Shown: positions 8,754 to 18,344, counted from the stretch's first letter. The stretch: 64,000 nucleotides of DNA from UBA1444 sp964521625 (GCA_964521625.1 CAZFSM010000011.1:1-64000); one strand, 5' to 3'. The notes: generated by a model not told the origin, from the letters alone. Made by a program: numbers and translations.

Positions 8754-9644
8754 TTATTTCTTGCGCGCTTCCACCTTGGCCATCTTCTCATAGTACATGG
8801 CAATGCCGGAGTGGTCGTTTTGGCCTTTGCCATCGACTTTCAGCGCCTGCAGGATTTCCATCACCGAACTGGTCAGCGGCAGCGGCACACCGACGTCATG
8901 GCCGGTTTCGATCGCATTGGCCAAGTCTTTAATATGCAGGTCGATCTTGAAGCCGGGCTTGAAATTGCCGGCGAGGATCATCGGCGCTTTGGCTTCCATC
9001 ACCGTGCTGCCGGCCAATCCGCCGCGAATGGCATTGAATACCAATTCGGGATCTACTCCGGCTTTGGTGGCCAGGACCAGTGCTTCGGACAGGGCGGCAA
9101 TATTGAGCGCGACGATGATTTGGTTGGCCAGTTTCGTTGTGTTGCCTGCGCCGATATCGCCGCAGCGAACCACGGATTTGCCCATTTTCGACAGCAGTTC
9201 GACGCAGCGGTCGAAGATCTCCTGTTTACCGCCGACCATAATCGACAGGGAGCCGTCAATCGCCTTCGGTTCACCGCCGCTGACCGGCGCATCCAACATT
9301 TCCACTCCCTGTTTGGCAACGGCGGCAGCGACTTCCTGTGCTGCCAGCGGCGCAATCGAACTCATGTCGATCAGAATCAGGCCGGGCTTCGCGCCTTCCA
9401 GCACGCCGTTCGCCCCCAGCACCGCCGTTTTTACATGCGGCGAGTTGGGCAACATCGTAATAACGGTTTCCGACTGGGCAGCCACGTCTTTGGCTGTTTT
9501 AGCTGCCACGCCACCGGCGGCCACGACTTCATTCACTGCATCCTGGTTGATATCAAATACAACCAGCTCATAGCCTGCCTTGAGCAAGTTTTTCGCCATC
9601 GGTTTTCCCATGATCCCCAGTCCGACAAATCCAATTTTCTTCAT
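8754..9644 (-). CDS. Beta-hydroxyacid dehydrogenase (tartronate semialdehyde reductase / GarR-like)
   Basis: A 296-residue 3-hydroxyisobutyrate/tartronate-semialdehyde dehydrogenase family member. It begins with the Rossmann motif GFVGLGIMGKPMAKNLLKAG, has the substrate loop DAPVSGGEPKA and the catalytic lysine region GAGNTTKLANQ. The family reduces three- or four-carbon aldehyde acids with NAD(P)H; sulfolactaldehyde and succinic semialdehyde reductases also belong here. A ribosome site AGGGGG lies upstream. It sits between transketolase and the TRAP genes, so it probably handles a C3 product of the same pathway. Confidence 0.9.
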   Translation of the reverse strand: MKKIGFVGLGIMGKPMAKNLLKAGYELVVFDINQDAVNEVVAAGGVAAKTAKDVAAQSETVITMLPNSPHVKTAVLGANGVLEGAKPGLILIDMSSIAPLAAQEVAAAVAKQGVEMLDAPVSGGEPKAIDGSLSIMVGGKQEIFDRCVELLSKMGKSVVRCGDIGAGNTTKLANQIIVALNIAALSEALVLATKAGVDPELVFNAIRGGLAGSTVMEAKAPMILAGNFKPGFKIDLHIKDLANAIETGHDVGVPLPLTSSVMEILQALKVDGKGQNDHSGIAMYYEKMAKVEARKK

Positions 9645-9681
9645 TGCAAATCCCCCTATTTTTTAAATTGTGTCCGGTCGA

Positions 9682-10614
9682 TTAGCCAACCAGCGCCCTG
9701 ACTTTGTCAGCAATCGCCTTGGCAGTCAGTCCGTAGTGTTCGATCAATTCATCATAGTTCAGCGCCGAAGTGCCGAAAATATCTTCGATACCGACGAAGT
9801 CGAGCGGGATGCCTTTTTCCAGGCGCAGCGCCTCGGCAATCGCACTGCCCAGTCCGCCGATGACACTGTGTTCTTCAGCTGTGACCGCGGCTTTCATGCC
9901 GGCAGTGGCGGCAATGACCGCCGGCCGGTCGAGTGGCTTGACAGTGGGAACATTAATCACTTTCACTGAGATATTCTCTTTGGCCAGCATTTCTGCCGCC
10001 TCCAGCGCCTTGGACACCATCACGCCATTGGCAAACACCACGGCATCGGTTCCTTCGCGCAGTGTATACAGTTTGCCGATTTCAAACATGCGTTCTTCGG
10101 CGGTGAGAATCGGCAGATCGTTACGATTGATCCGGATGTAGGCCGGTCCGACATGTTTGACCATCGCCGCCACCATCTGCGTCGTTTCCACCGCATCGAC
10201 CGGAACCAGTACCGTCATGCCGGGAATTCCCCGCATCAGGCCCATGTCCTCGATTGACTGATGGGTTGACCCGTCGCCGTAATCGGATAGCCCGGCGCTG
10301 GAACCGCAAATTTTCACGTTCAGGCTGGCAATCGAAATCGTTTGCCGCAGTTGATCATAGCAACGACCGGTGGAAAACACAGCAAACGAATTGATGAATG
10401 GGATTTTGCCGGTCAACGCCAACCCCGCTGCCGTTGAAGCCATGTTCGCCTCGGCGATGCTCATCTCGAAATAACGCTCAGGATAGGCCGTCTGAAATAG
10501 GCAGGACATGGTTGACTTGCCCAGGTCGGCCTCAAGTACTACGATGCTTTTATTGGTTTTTCCCTGTTCAACCAGGGCTTCGCCATACGCAGTCCGCAAA
10601 CTGTTCGTCGCCAT
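9682..10614 (-). CDS. Transketolase, C-terminal subunit
   Basis: A 310-residue protein covering the pyrimidine-binding and C-terminal domains of transketolase. The Glu that activates thiamine diphosphate lies in the segment FEMSIAEANMASTAAGLAL, and DYGDGSTHQSIEDMGLMRG is typical of the split form. It works with the preceding N-terminal subunit to move two-carbon ketol units between sugars. Split transketolases are common in catabolic operons, including those for apiose and sulfo-sugars, as well as in general metabolism. It lies 3 bases after the N-subunit gene. Confidence 0.93.
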   Translation of the reverse strand: MATNSLRTAYGEALVEQGKTNKSIVVLEADLGKSTMSCLFQTAYPERYFEMSIAEANMASTAAGLALTGKIPFINSFAVFSTGRCYDQLRQTISIASLNVKICGSSAGLSDYGDGSTHQSIEDMGLMRGIPGMTVLVPVDAVETTQMVAAMVKHVGPAYIRINRNDLPILTAEERMFEIGKLYTLREGTDAVVFANGVMVSKALEAAEMLAKENISVKVINVPTVKPLDRPAVIAATAGMKAAVTAEEHSVIGGLGSAIAEALRLEKGIPLDFVGIEDIFGTSALNYDELIEHYGLTAKAIADKVRALVG

Positions 10615-10617
10615 GGA

Positions 10618-11463
10618 TTATTCCCTCCCTTTCCGGATCGCGTCAAGATCGCACATGGCGGTTTTGCACTGTTCCGCCGTCAACAGCCCATTATGGAAGG
10701 CCGCGTTGTTTTCGGCGAACGAGATGCATTTCCCCTTGACTGTCCGGGCCAGAATCACCGACGGATGTCCCTTGACTGACTCTGCTTCCTCAAAAGCATC
10801 CAACAGAGCTTTGACATCATGTCCGTCGGTTTCGATGACGTGCCAACCAAACGCCGCCCATTTCGGAGCAATCGGGTTAAGGTCGAACCGGTCGCGGATC
10901 GCGCCGGTCGCCTGCAGGCGGTTGCAGTCGACAATTGCCGTCAGGTTGTCGATCTTGAAATTCGCCGAAGCCATCGCCGCTTCCCATATCTGGCCTTCAG
11001 CCTGTTCGCCGTCACCGACGATGACATAGACCCGGCGCGGGCTACCGTCCAACTTTAGGCCCAGCGCCATCCCGTTGGCAATCGAGAGTCCCTGGCCCAA
11101 AGACCCCGTATTTGCTTCGATTCCCGGGGTCTTGGTCATATCTGGGTGCCCTTGTAGCATCGCACCCAGCGATTTGACTTTTTTCAGCTCGCTCTGCGGA
11201 AAATAGCCGGCAATCGCCAGCGCAGCATATTGGACCAACGCCGCATGTCCCTTGCTGAGCAAAAATCGGTCGCGGTCGGGGTTTTGCGGGTTCTTCGGAT
11301 CATGTTTCATCTTGTGGAAATAGAGTGCGGCCACGACGTCCGCCGAAGAACAGGACCCGCCCAAGTGACCGACTTTTCCTTCGCCAATCAGGTCGGTCAC
11401 GATCAGTTCACGCATTTGCAGCGCTTTATCTTCGATAGCACGGATTATGTTGGCAGCTACCAT
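10618..11463 (-). CDS. Transketolase, N-terminal (thiamine-binding) subunit
   Basis: A 281-residue N-terminal half of transketolase, taken from the ATG at 11463, which has AAGGAGGA seven bases upstream; the longer frame starts inside that site. The ThDP/Mg motif is VGDGEQAEGQIWEAAMA, ending in the expected Asn-containing segment (NLTAIVDCNRLQ). Substrate-binding His residues lie in GHLGGSCSSAD and SKGHAALVQYA. It forms a heteromer with the C-terminal subunit encoded directly after it. Confidence 0.93.
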   Translation of the reverse strand: MVAANIIRAIEDKALQMRELIVTDLIGEGKVGHLGGSCSSADVVAALYFHKMKHDPKNPQNPDRDRFLLSKGHAALVQYAALAIAGYFPQSELKKVKSLGAMLQGHPDMTKTPGIEANTGSLGQGLSIANGMALGLKLDGSPRRVYVIVGDGEQAEGQIWEAAMASANFKIDNLTAIVDCNRLQATGAIRDRFDLNPIAPKWAAFGWHVIETDGHDVKALLDAFEEAESVKGHPSVILARTVKGKCISFAENNAAFHNGLLTAEQCKTAMCDLDAIRKGRE

Positions 11464-11494
11464 CGAAATCTCCTCCTTATCTCTGTCCATCCGA

Positions 11495-12547
11495 TCAGTC
11501 GATTGGCGTCAGGACGATTTTCAATCCCTCTTTGGATTCCATCAGATCAAAGCCCTTTTGCCACTGATCAAGCGGCAGTTCATGCGTAACGATATCGGTC
11601 AGGTCGACGGTTCGCTCGCCCATCAACACCAGGCACTTTTCCCAGACGTCCCAGTTGTGGCTGAACGTACCTTGCAGCGCAACCGCTTTGGAAATCAGCT
11701 GATCCAGTGAGAAGCCGACCGGTCCGGGACCCCAGCCGATCTTGTTGATCTGGCCGCCGGGACGGACTACGTCGAGCGACAGTTTCAATGTTGGCGAGAA
11801 GCCGGCTGCATCTACCACCAGGTCGGCGCCATAGCCGTCGCGCATTGCCATGATTACAGGAACCGGGTCCTGCTGAGAACTGTTGATAGTCAGTGTAGCG
11901 CCCAGTTTTTTGGCGATTTCCATACGCCCATCATCACCGTCGGTACCGACCACCACGATATCCGAAGCGCCCATGATGGCAGCCATCTTGATGCAGAGCA
12001 AGCCAATCGGGCCCGGGCCGATGACGACCACCAGATCGCCAGGCTTCAGTGGCGAATGTTTGGCCAGAGAACTGTAGGCCACACAAAGCGGTTCAGTCAG
12101 CGAAGCTTCCTTCAGGCTGACGTTGGCTGGCACTTTGTGCAGAATCCGGCTGGGCACTTTCACATATTTGGCAAACGCGCCGTCGATCTGAAATCCGTAG
12201 CCCTTGCGCTCACGGCAGACATGATAGTTATTGGTGCGGCACATCACACATTTGCCGCAATAATCGGCGTGCGTTTCCGAGGCCACCCGTTCGCCAACCT
12301 GCCATCCTTTGACGTTGGAACCGAGTTCGGCGATTGTTCCGGCAAATTCATGGCCGAGAATCAACGGCACATTTACCTTATAAGAAACCTTATTGTGATG
12401 CATGTGGGGATCGCTGCCGCAAATACCGATGTATGCCACTTCGACCAATACATCATCCGGGCCGATTGTCGGTACCGGCACCTCGCGAACTTCTGTCGCC
12501 CCCGCCACGTTGTCGTACTTCACGACAGCCTTCATCATCTTTTTCAT
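11495..12547 (-). CDS. Zinc-dependent alcohol/polyol dehydrogenase (MDR superfamily)
   Basis: A 350-residue medium-chain dehydrogenase. Catalytic zinc ligands are Cys43 (GICGSD) and His66/Glu67 (GHEFAG); the structural zinc cysteines are 97, 100, 103 and 111. The NAD site is VVVIGPGPIGLLCI. Relatives include sorbitol, threonine and galactitol dehydrogenases, so oxidation of a secondary alcohol in a polyol or sugar acid to a ketone is likely. The product would suit a transketolase if phosphorylated, but no kinase is seen in the operon. The start overlaps the gntR stop by four bases. Confidence 0.92.
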   Translation of the reverse strand: MKKMMKAVVKYDNVAGATEVREVPVPTIGPDDVLVEVAYIGICGSDPHMHHNKVSYKVNVPLILGHEFAGTIAELGSNVKGWQVGERVASETHADYCGKCVMCRTNNYHVCRERKGYGFQIDGAFAKYVKVPSRILHKVPANVSLKEASLTEPLCVAYSSLAKHSPLKPGDLVVVIGPGPIGLLCIKMAAIMGASDIVVVGTDGDDGRMEIAKKLGATLTINSSQQDPVPVIMAMRDGYGADLVVDAAGFSPTLKLSLDVVRPGGQINKIGWGPGPVGFSLDQLISKAVALQGTFSHNWDVWEKCLVLMGERTVDLTDIVTHELPLDQWQKGFDLMESKEGLKIVLTPID

Positions 12548-13287
12548 CCATTCATCCCTCTCTTTTTACGTTGTATTTTTTTCCCCACCGTATCATCGTC
12601 GTATTTCACCGACACATCATCGATTGTAGTCGCAATATGCTCCTGCATCCAGCGCCGGGCCGCCTCTTCATCGCCGCCTTTGATCGCTTCGAAAATGAGT
12701 TGGTGATATCTGAGCGCCCGGTCCACTCCCATCAGTTCATTAATCTTGCGATAATAACTGACCATCACGTCCCGGATCACATTGCTCACATTAAACAGCA
12801 CCGAATTTTTCGTCGCCCTGGCAATATCCAGATGAAATTTCATGTCGGCGATCGCAAACTCCAGCTCCGGTTTGCCGACCCGGTTGATCTCCTCTATCGT
12901 CGATGCAATGTTGGCGATATCGGTTTCATCGGCGTGTCTTGCGGCGAGCGCTGCGTTCTCCGGTTCGACGATCCGGCGGTATTCCAGAATATCCATCATG
13001 CTTTTGCGGTTAAGCACCAGCATCGGCAACAGGGAATTCATGAACATGCCCGGAGTCAGCATCATCACATAGCTGCCTTCACCCTGACGGGTCTGAGCAA
13101 TCCCCATCGCGTTCAGCCGTTTGAGCGCTTCACGGATCGGCACCCGGCTCACGCCAAGCACCAGGCATAGTTCGTGTTCCGACGGCAATTTGCTGCCAGG
13201 CGGCCACACGCCGTTCAGAATGTTGTCCAAGATATGGTCATACACTTGATGGCTGATATGTCTTTTGTCAATCGGCCTAAGATCCAT
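12544..13287 (-). CDS. GntR family regulator, FadR/FCD subfamily
   Basis: A 247-residue regulator with an N-terminal winged helix (about 8-75; helix-turn-helix SEHELCLVLGVSRVPIREALKRL) and an all-helical FCD ligand domain (about 85-225; DMKFHLDIARA carries metal-ligand residues). FCD proteins usually repress uptake and catabolic operons and respond to carboxylates or sugar acids. It is the first gene of the operon that runs through adh, transketolase, garR-like and dctPQM, so it is probably autoregulated. A GAGGTGG ribosome site precedes the ATG. Confidence 0.93.
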   Translation of the reverse strand: MDLRPIDKRHISHQVYDHILDNILNGVWPPGSKLPSEHELCLVLGVSRVPIREALKRLNAMGIAQTRQGEGSYVMMLTPGMFMNSLLPMLVLNRKSMMDILEYRRIVEPENAALAARHADETDIANIASTIEEINRVGKPELEFAIADMKFHLDIARATKNSVLFNVSNVIRDVMVSYYRKINELMGVDRALRYHQLIFEAIKGGDEEAARRWMQEHIATTIDDVSVKYDDDTVGKKIQRKKRGMNG

Positions 13288-13306
13288 TCGGCCACCTCGT
13301 TTACTT

Positions 13307-13322
13307 GTAATACATGTTACAG
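13307..13322. promoter_or_regulatory. Candidate operator of the GntR regulator
   Basis: An inverted repeat TGTAA-N6-TTACA lies 20-35 bases before the gntR start. Just upstream (minus strand) are AT-rich sequences with possible -10 elements such as TATAAC. The position suits autorepression; binding by this GntR protein is inferred. Confidence 0.45.
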
Positions 13323-13395
13323 GTTATAATTTTCTGTATTAATTAAGATATTCCTGCTAATGAAATAACATTTATATAATTTATTTTTGTATGTT

Positions 13396-13424
13396 AAAAA
13401 AAGCGAAGGCCGTAGCCTCCGCTT
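13396..13424 (-). terminator. Intrinsic terminator after serS
   Basis: A 10-bp stem with one mismatch (13401-13410 with 13415-13424) and a four-base CGTA loop. On the minus strand it is followed by a run of seven T residues. It lies about 40 bases after the serS stop. Confidence 0.88.
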
Positions 13425-13465
13425 TACTATTTAACAGTTTTTTTGATTTAGCATACTCTAATTCA

Positions 13466-14734
13466 TTACCGGATCACATCGACTCCCATGTAGGGGCGCA
13501 GCGCATCCGGCACCACCACCGAGCCGTCTTCCTGCTGGTAGTTTTCCAGAATCGCGGCCACAGTCCGGCCGACCGCCACACCCGAGCCGTTCAGCGTATG
13601 AACGTATTCCGGTTTGGCTTTGGGTTCGCGGCGGAACTTGATCTCGGCCCGACGAGCCTGGTAATCCTCAAAGTTGGAACAGGACGAAATCTCGCGATAA
13701 CGGCCGGCGCTCGGCAGCCAGACTTCCAGGTCGTAGGTCTTGGCCGATGAAAAGCCCATGTCGCCGGTGCAGAGCAGAATGGTCCGATACGGCAATTCCA
13801 GTCGCTGCAGTACTTTCTCCGCGTTCAGGGTCAGTTTTTCCAGTTCTTCATACGAATCTTCCGGTTTGACAAACTTGACCAGCTCAACTTTGTTGAACTG
13901 ATGCTGACGAATCAGGCCGCGGGTATCGCGCCCGGCCGCTCCGGCTTCAGCCCGGAAGCAGGCGCTGTAAGCGGTGTAGTAGAGCGGCAAGTCCTTTGCT
14001 TCGAGTATCTCGCCGCGATGATAATTGGTAACCGGCACTTCTGCCGTCGGAATCAGATAATACTCATAGCCTTCCAGTTTGAACATGTCCTCGGCAAACT
14101 TCGGCAATTGACCGGTGCCGAACATGCTTTCCTTGTTGACGATAAACGGCGGGAAAAACTCGGTGTAACCATGCTCCTGCGTATGCAGGTCGAGCATGAA
14201 ACTAATCAGGGAACGTTCCAGTCGCGAACCCAGCCCTTTGGAAAAGGTAAACCGGGCGCCAGACACTTTGCCGCCGCGTTCAAAGTCAAGAATGCCAAGT
14301 TTTTCGCCGATCTCATAGTGGGCCAGCGGTTCTTTGTCAAACTTGCGCGGCTCACCCCAGCGGCGAATCTCAGTATTTGCTTCTTCATCGGCGCCCACGG
14401 GAACCGATGCATGCGGGATATTCGGGATATAGAGCAGAATTGACGTGAGTTTTCCCTCGATGTCCTTAACTTCGGCATCCAGTTCAGCGATTTTGTCGCC
14501 GACGCCCCGCATCTCAAGGATCAGGTTTTCCGCATCCTGCCCGGCCTTCTTCATGCGGCTGACTTCCTGGGAAACCGTGTTGCGCTTGCTTTTCAACGCC
14601 TCGACTTCGACCAACAGTTCCCGGCGGCGTTTCTCCAAGCCGGTGAACTCGGTCAGATCCACCGATGCATTTCGGTTGTTCAGCGCCTGTTCGACCAGCG
14701 GCAGATTGTCCCGAACAAATTTCAAATCCAGCAT
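13466..14734 (-). CDS. serS: Seryl-tRNA synthetase
   Basis: A full-length 422-residue class II synthetase. It begins MLDLKFVRDNLPLVEQAL, followed by the long coiled-coil arm (about 30-100) that grips tRNA-Ser. The catalytic domain shows motif 2 (CFRAEAGAAGRDTRGLIRQHQ) and motif 3 (GVAVGRTVAAILENYQ). It charges tRNA-Ser (and tRNA-Sec where present) with serine. It stands between the 2-oxoacid oxidoreductase genes and its own terminator. The 103-base leader is too short for a T-box. Confidence 0.97.
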   Translation of the reverse strand: MLDLKFVRDNLPLVEQALNNRNASVDLTEFTGLEKRRRELLVEVEALKSKRNTVSQEVSRMKKAGQDAENLILEMRGVGDKIAELDAEVKDIEGKLTSILLYIPNIPHASVPVGADEEANTEIRRWGEPRKFDKEPLAHYEIGEKLGILDFERGGKVSGARFTFSKGLGSRLERSLISFMLDLHTQEHGYTEFFPPFIVNKESMFGTGQLPKFAEDMFKLEGYEYYLIPTAEVPVTNYHRGEILEAKDLPLYYTAYSACFRAEAGAAGRDTRGLIRQHQFNKVELVKFVKPEDSYEELEKLTLNAEKVLQRLELPYRTILLCTGDMGFSSAKTYDLEVWLPSAGRYREISSCSNFEDYQARRAEIKFRREPKAKPEYVHTLNGSGVAVGRTVAAILENYQQEDGSVVVPDALRPYMGVDVIR

Positions 14735-14837
14735 ATCCGTTCCTCCGTTCCGTCACCGCAGGACCTTCGCCTGCAATATCGCGTATATTGTAGCATTTTG
14801 GCTAAAACAGCGTCAATGTATGAGCATCAGGTGAATT

Positions 14838-15701
14838 TCAGGACAACTCCAGCATGAGCGGCCGCAGGTCAGCGCCGCCGACAGGACGCGCCACCAGCGA
14901 AAGCGCGCTTGCCGGCAGCAACGATTCTTCGAGAGTCGGACGTTGTTCCTGATAAAACAGGCCCACGGGAATTTTTTCGCCCCATTCCGCCCCAACCTGC
15001 AATGCCTTTTGCTGATTGGCCGGATCGTAGTTTTCCAGGCTTTCCAGGTGATAAATTCTTTTCTGATACCATTCATACGAGTTCAATTTATTGAAGCTGA
15101 CACATGGCTGCAGAATATCGACCACGGCAAATCCTTTATGCCGGACTGCCGCCACCATGAGCGCCGCCAAATGGTCGATATCGCCTGCATAGGACCGGGC
15201 CACAAAAGTCGCCCCCACGGAAAGCGCCAACCGGACAATATTAACCGATCGTTCCACATTGCCCAGCGGCGCCGGGCTAAACTTTGTCACGGCGCCCAGT
15301 TCGCTGGTCGGTGATGACTGACCTTTTGTCAGACCATAGATCTGGTTGTTGTGGATATAGTAGCTGATATCCAGGTTGCGTCTGGCGGTATGCACGAAAT
15401 GCCCCATGCCCAAACCCATCCCATCACCATCACCGCCATTGACAATCACGGTCAGTGCATGATTTGCCAGTTTGACACCGGTTGCCACCGGCATTGTTCG
15501 GCCGTGCAGCGTCTCAATCCGGTACATGTTGGTATATTGGGCGATTTTTGACGAGCAGCCGATTCCGGTAACCTGCACCGTTTTTTCAAGATCCAGGTCC
15601 AATTGTCCGCAGGCTTTCTTCAATGCATTTAAAATCCCAAAGTTGCCGCAGCCTGGACACCAGGTCGAACTATAGCGGGAAGTAAAATCCCTGGCGGTCA
15701 T
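14838..15701 (-). CDS. korB: 2-oxoacid:ferredoxin oxidoreductase, beta subunit
   Basis: A 287-residue thiamine diphosphate subunit of the KorB/PorB family. WCPGCGNFGI near the start and the ThDP/Mg motif NGGDGDGMGLG followed by NNQIYGLTKGQ are clear. The LTKGQ form is typical of 2-oxoglutarate-type enzymes. With the alpha-gamma subunit it decarboxylates a 2-oxoacid to the acyl-CoA and reduces ferredoxin. The start overlaps the alpha gene stop by four bases. The exact 2-oxoacid (2-oxoglutarate or a branched one) is inferred from motif style only. Confidence 0.9.
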   Translation of the reverse strand: MTARDFTSRYSSTWCPGCGNFGILNALKKACGQLDLDLEKTVQVTGIGCSSKIAQYTNMYRIETLHGRTMPVATGVKLANHALTVIVNGGDGDGMGLGMGHFVHTARRNLDISYYIHNNQIYGLTKGQSSPTSELGAVTKFSPAPLGNVERSVNIVRLALSVGATFVARSYAGDIDHLAALMVAAVRHKGFAVVDILQPCVSFNKLNSYEWYQKRIYHLESLENYDPANQQKALQVGAEWGEKIPVGLFYQEQRPTLEESLLPASALSLVARPVGGADLRPLMLELS

Positions 15702-17458
15702 TTCGACATCACCTCCTGGATTTTTTTCAGGATGATCGATGGCGTAAACGGGCGGGAATCATATTTTAGCAGCTGTGCGTCAGCGGCAATTCCCGTCTGT
15801 GCCCGTATCAGCCCGCCCATCTGGCCCGTGCAGTTTCCCTCCAGCAACAGAGTCCGTTTGGACCGCTGCAATGCTTGCTGCACCGCATCAACCGGAAATG
15901 GGGCCGCATATAGAATTTGCAACAGGTTGACCGCCAAACCCTTTTCTTTTGCCAGGCCGATTGCTTCCAGCGCCGCGCCTTTTGTTGATCCCCAGGCGAT
16001 TAGCGTCAATTCCGCCTCAACCGGCCCATGCAGTTTGATCCCGGGAATTTCTTTGGCAATGGCCGGCCATTTGGCAAACAGTTTGTCGATGCCCTTGACT
16101 GTGACTGTCGGTTCATCGCCGGCAAACTCTTTATGCCCCGAACTGTAAAACCCATCTTCGCCGTGAGTATAACTGGTCGCTACATGCCGCCCCCCAACTT
16201 GGCCGGGAATCCCCCGTTCCGATACGCCGTCTTCCGTCAGCCGGTACCTTTGATACGGCTGATTCTCCTCAAGCCATGCCTCGTTGACCAATTTGCCCCG
16301 TTCGACCTTCAGTCCCGCCAGATCAAAAAACGGTTGGGTCACCGAAGAATCCGCCAGATATTTATCGGTAAGGATAAAACAGGGCAACTGGTATTTCTCT
16401 GCAAGATTAAAGGCTCGGAAGGTTTCATAGAAGCATTCTTCCATATCGCCCGGCATCACCACAACGCGGGCAAATTCACCCTGGGAAGCATACAGCACTT
16501 GATTCAGGTCGGCCTGCATCGTCCGGGTCGGCAAGCCTGTTGAAGGGCCACCACGCTGGGCCATGACCATGACCAACGGCACCTCGGCGATTGCCGCAAA
16601 CCCCACGGCTTCGGTCACCAAGGAAAACCCTCCGCCGCTGGTTGCTCCCAATGCACGAACCCCGGCAAACCCGGCGCCAATCAGCATATTGATCGCGGCG
16701 ATTTCATCTTCCGCCTGTTTAAATACCAACCCATATTCCGCCGCATGATCGGACAGATACATCAGCACGCCGGTTCCCGGGGTCATCGGATATCCGGCGG
16801 CAAATCGGCACCCAGCCGCAATGGCGCCAATGGCAATGGCATCATTGCCATTGAGCAGCATCCGGGGTTCGGCAGATGGCCTAAACTGGAACGGAAAACT
16901 TAACTGTGCCAGCGGTATATCTTGCTTGACCGCCTGCCATGTTTGATCAAAAATCGCCAAATTTTTATTCTGAATCGCAACATCGCTAAATTCCGAGCTA
17001 ATCACAGCCTTAACCGCATCAGCAGAAAAATTTGTCAGTGCGCAAAAAGCGCCCAACACCGCACTATTTGCCATGATTTTCGCCAACTCACCCGACCCGG
17101 ATTGAATCAACCTTACCGGCGCCAATGTCACACCGTCCCGCGGCGCCACCGCTTCCGTCTTGACCCCGATGTCATGGAACACTATGCCACCGGCCCGAAC
17201 TTTGGCTACATTCAGATCATACGCCTGCTGCGATACCGCCCCCAGAATATCCAGCTCTTCTTCAAAAGAACTAATCGACAATTCCGCGAATCTCACCAGA
17301 CAAGTATTGAGCCCGCCCTTTATCAGCGAGGGATATTCATTAACCACAATCGCTTGCAGACTGTTTCGCACGGCCGCTTTGGCCAGCATCGCGCCTGCGC
17401 TCATAACGCCGTAACCAGCTTCACCGCCAAACATCAGGCTAAAATCAGGTTTCATCAC
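15698..17458 (-). CDS. korA: 2-oxoacid:ferredoxin oxidoreductase, fused gamma-alpha subunit
   Basis: A 586-residue KorA-type protein. The N-terminal gamma domain (about 1-185; FGGEAGYGVMSAGAMLAKAA) is fused to the pyrimidine-binding alpha domain (about 205-580; GNDAIAIGAIAAGCRFAAGY, then YPMTPGTGVL). This fusion is common in 2-oxoglutarate ferredoxin oxidoreductases. The start is a GTG at 17458 or the ATG right after it, behind GAGGAGG. It pairs with the beta subunit encoded next. Confidence 0.92.
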   Translation of the reverse strand: MMKPDFSLMFGGEAGYGVMSAGAMLAKAAVRNSLQAIVVNEYPSLIKGGLNTCLVRFAELSISSFEEELDILGAVSQQAYDLNVAKVRAGGIVFHDIGVKTEAVAPRDGVTLAPVRLIQSGSGELAKIMANSAVLGAFCALTNFSADAVKAVISSEFSDVAIQNKNLAIFDQTWQAVKQDIPLAQLSFPFQFRPSAEPRMLLNGNDAIAIGAIAAGCRFAAGYPMTPGTGVLMYLSDHAAEYGLVFKQAEDEIAAINMLIGAGFAGVRALGATSGGGFSLVTEAVGFAAIAEVPLVMVMAQRGGPSTGLPTRTMQADLNQVLYASQGEFARVVVMPGDMEECFYETFRAFNLAEKYQLPCFILTDKYLADSSVTQPFFDLAGLKVERGKLVNEAWLEENQPYQRYRLTEDGVSERGIPGQVGGRHVATSYTHGEDGFYSSGHKEFAGDEPTVTVKGIDKLFAKWPAIAKEIPGIKLHGPVEAELTLIAWGSTKGAALEAIGLAKEKGLAVNLLQILYAAPFPVDAVQQALQRSKRTLLLEGNCTGQMGGLIRAQTGIAADAQLLKYDSRPFTPSIILKKIQEVMSK

Positions 17459-17635
17459 GCATACGCCTCCTCTTTATTAAGAGATTGGTTGCTTACTCTT
17501 CACCTTCGCCACCAACAGGGAAATCCCTTTGCTGAAAGTCACAATTCTGCCGCCAGCAGGAACTCGTGATTTTAGGGCGAATTTTTCAAGCTAGCATCTT
17601 TTGCATGTACGATATTTTTCAGTGGAGGCAACCCC

Positions 17636-18340
17636 ATGAGCATTATGGAAAATTTCGCCCAAACAACATTCACCTCGCCTGATCAACTGGAAACAGCTCT
17701 GTTCAACTGCCAAGCCTGTCCGCTGCGCGACAAGGCGATCGGCCCGACCTCTTACAACGGCGACCCCAACAGTCCGTTAATGTTGGTCGGCGAGGGACCG
17801 GGCGGCGTCGAGGATGAATACGGCACTCCTTTGGTCGGGCCCTCCGGCCAGCTGCTCGACAAGGCGCTGGCCCGGGTCGGCATCAGCCGCGACCGGGTTT
17901 ATACAACCAATGTCGTCAAATGTCGTCCACCAGGCAACCGGACACCAACGGTCGAGGAAGGCGAATTTTGCGCCTCGCGCTGGCTGGATGCAGAAATCGC
18001 GCTGGTACAGCCCCGCATCATCGTGGCTCTTGGCAGTGTCGCCCTGAAATACCTCTATCACGCTAAAGCCCGCATCACCGCCGACCGAGGAAAATGGTTC
18101 CGCAGCCGTCAGGATATCGCGGCGATCGCCACCTACCACCCGGCCTATCTGCTGCGCCTCACTGGCGAGCAGGAACGCAAGGCCAAGTGGGAAGTCGTGC
18201 ATGACTTTGAGGCCGCAATCAATGAACTGCAAAAGCTCGCCCCTGATTGGGTGCTGAAAAGCACCGCTCCGCCGGACCTGCTGGCCCAGTTCGCCGGGCG
18301 GCGTGAAGAACGCAAACAACAACTAAAAACCGGAGGCTGA
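17636..18340 (+). CDS. Type-4 (Fe-S) uracil-DNA glycosylase
   Basis: A 234-residue family 4 UDG that removes uracil from DNA. Four cysteines for the 4Fe-4S cluster are at 25, 28, 96 and 112; the active-site motif is GEGPGGVEDEYGTP (52-65) and the second motif is TYHPAYLLR. A GGAGG lies seven bases before the ATG at 17636. It heads a plus-strand group of DNA repair genes. Confidence 0.93.
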   Translation: MSIMENFAQTTFTSPDQLETALFNCQACPLRDKAIGPTSYNGDPNSPLMLVGEGPGGVEDEYGTPLVGPSGQLLDKALARVGISRDRVYTTNVVKCRPPGNRTPTVEEGEFCASRWLDAEIALVQPRIIVALGSVALKYLYHAKARITADRGKWFRSRQDIAAIATYHPAYLLRLTGEQERKAKWEVVHDFEAAINELQKLAPDWVLKSTAPPDLLAQFAGRREERKQQLKTGG

Positions 18341-18344
18341 AATA

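Noticed and set aside
14735..14837. T-box leader upstream of serS
   Set aside because: The gap is only 103 bases; no specifier stem or terminator pair could be recognised.
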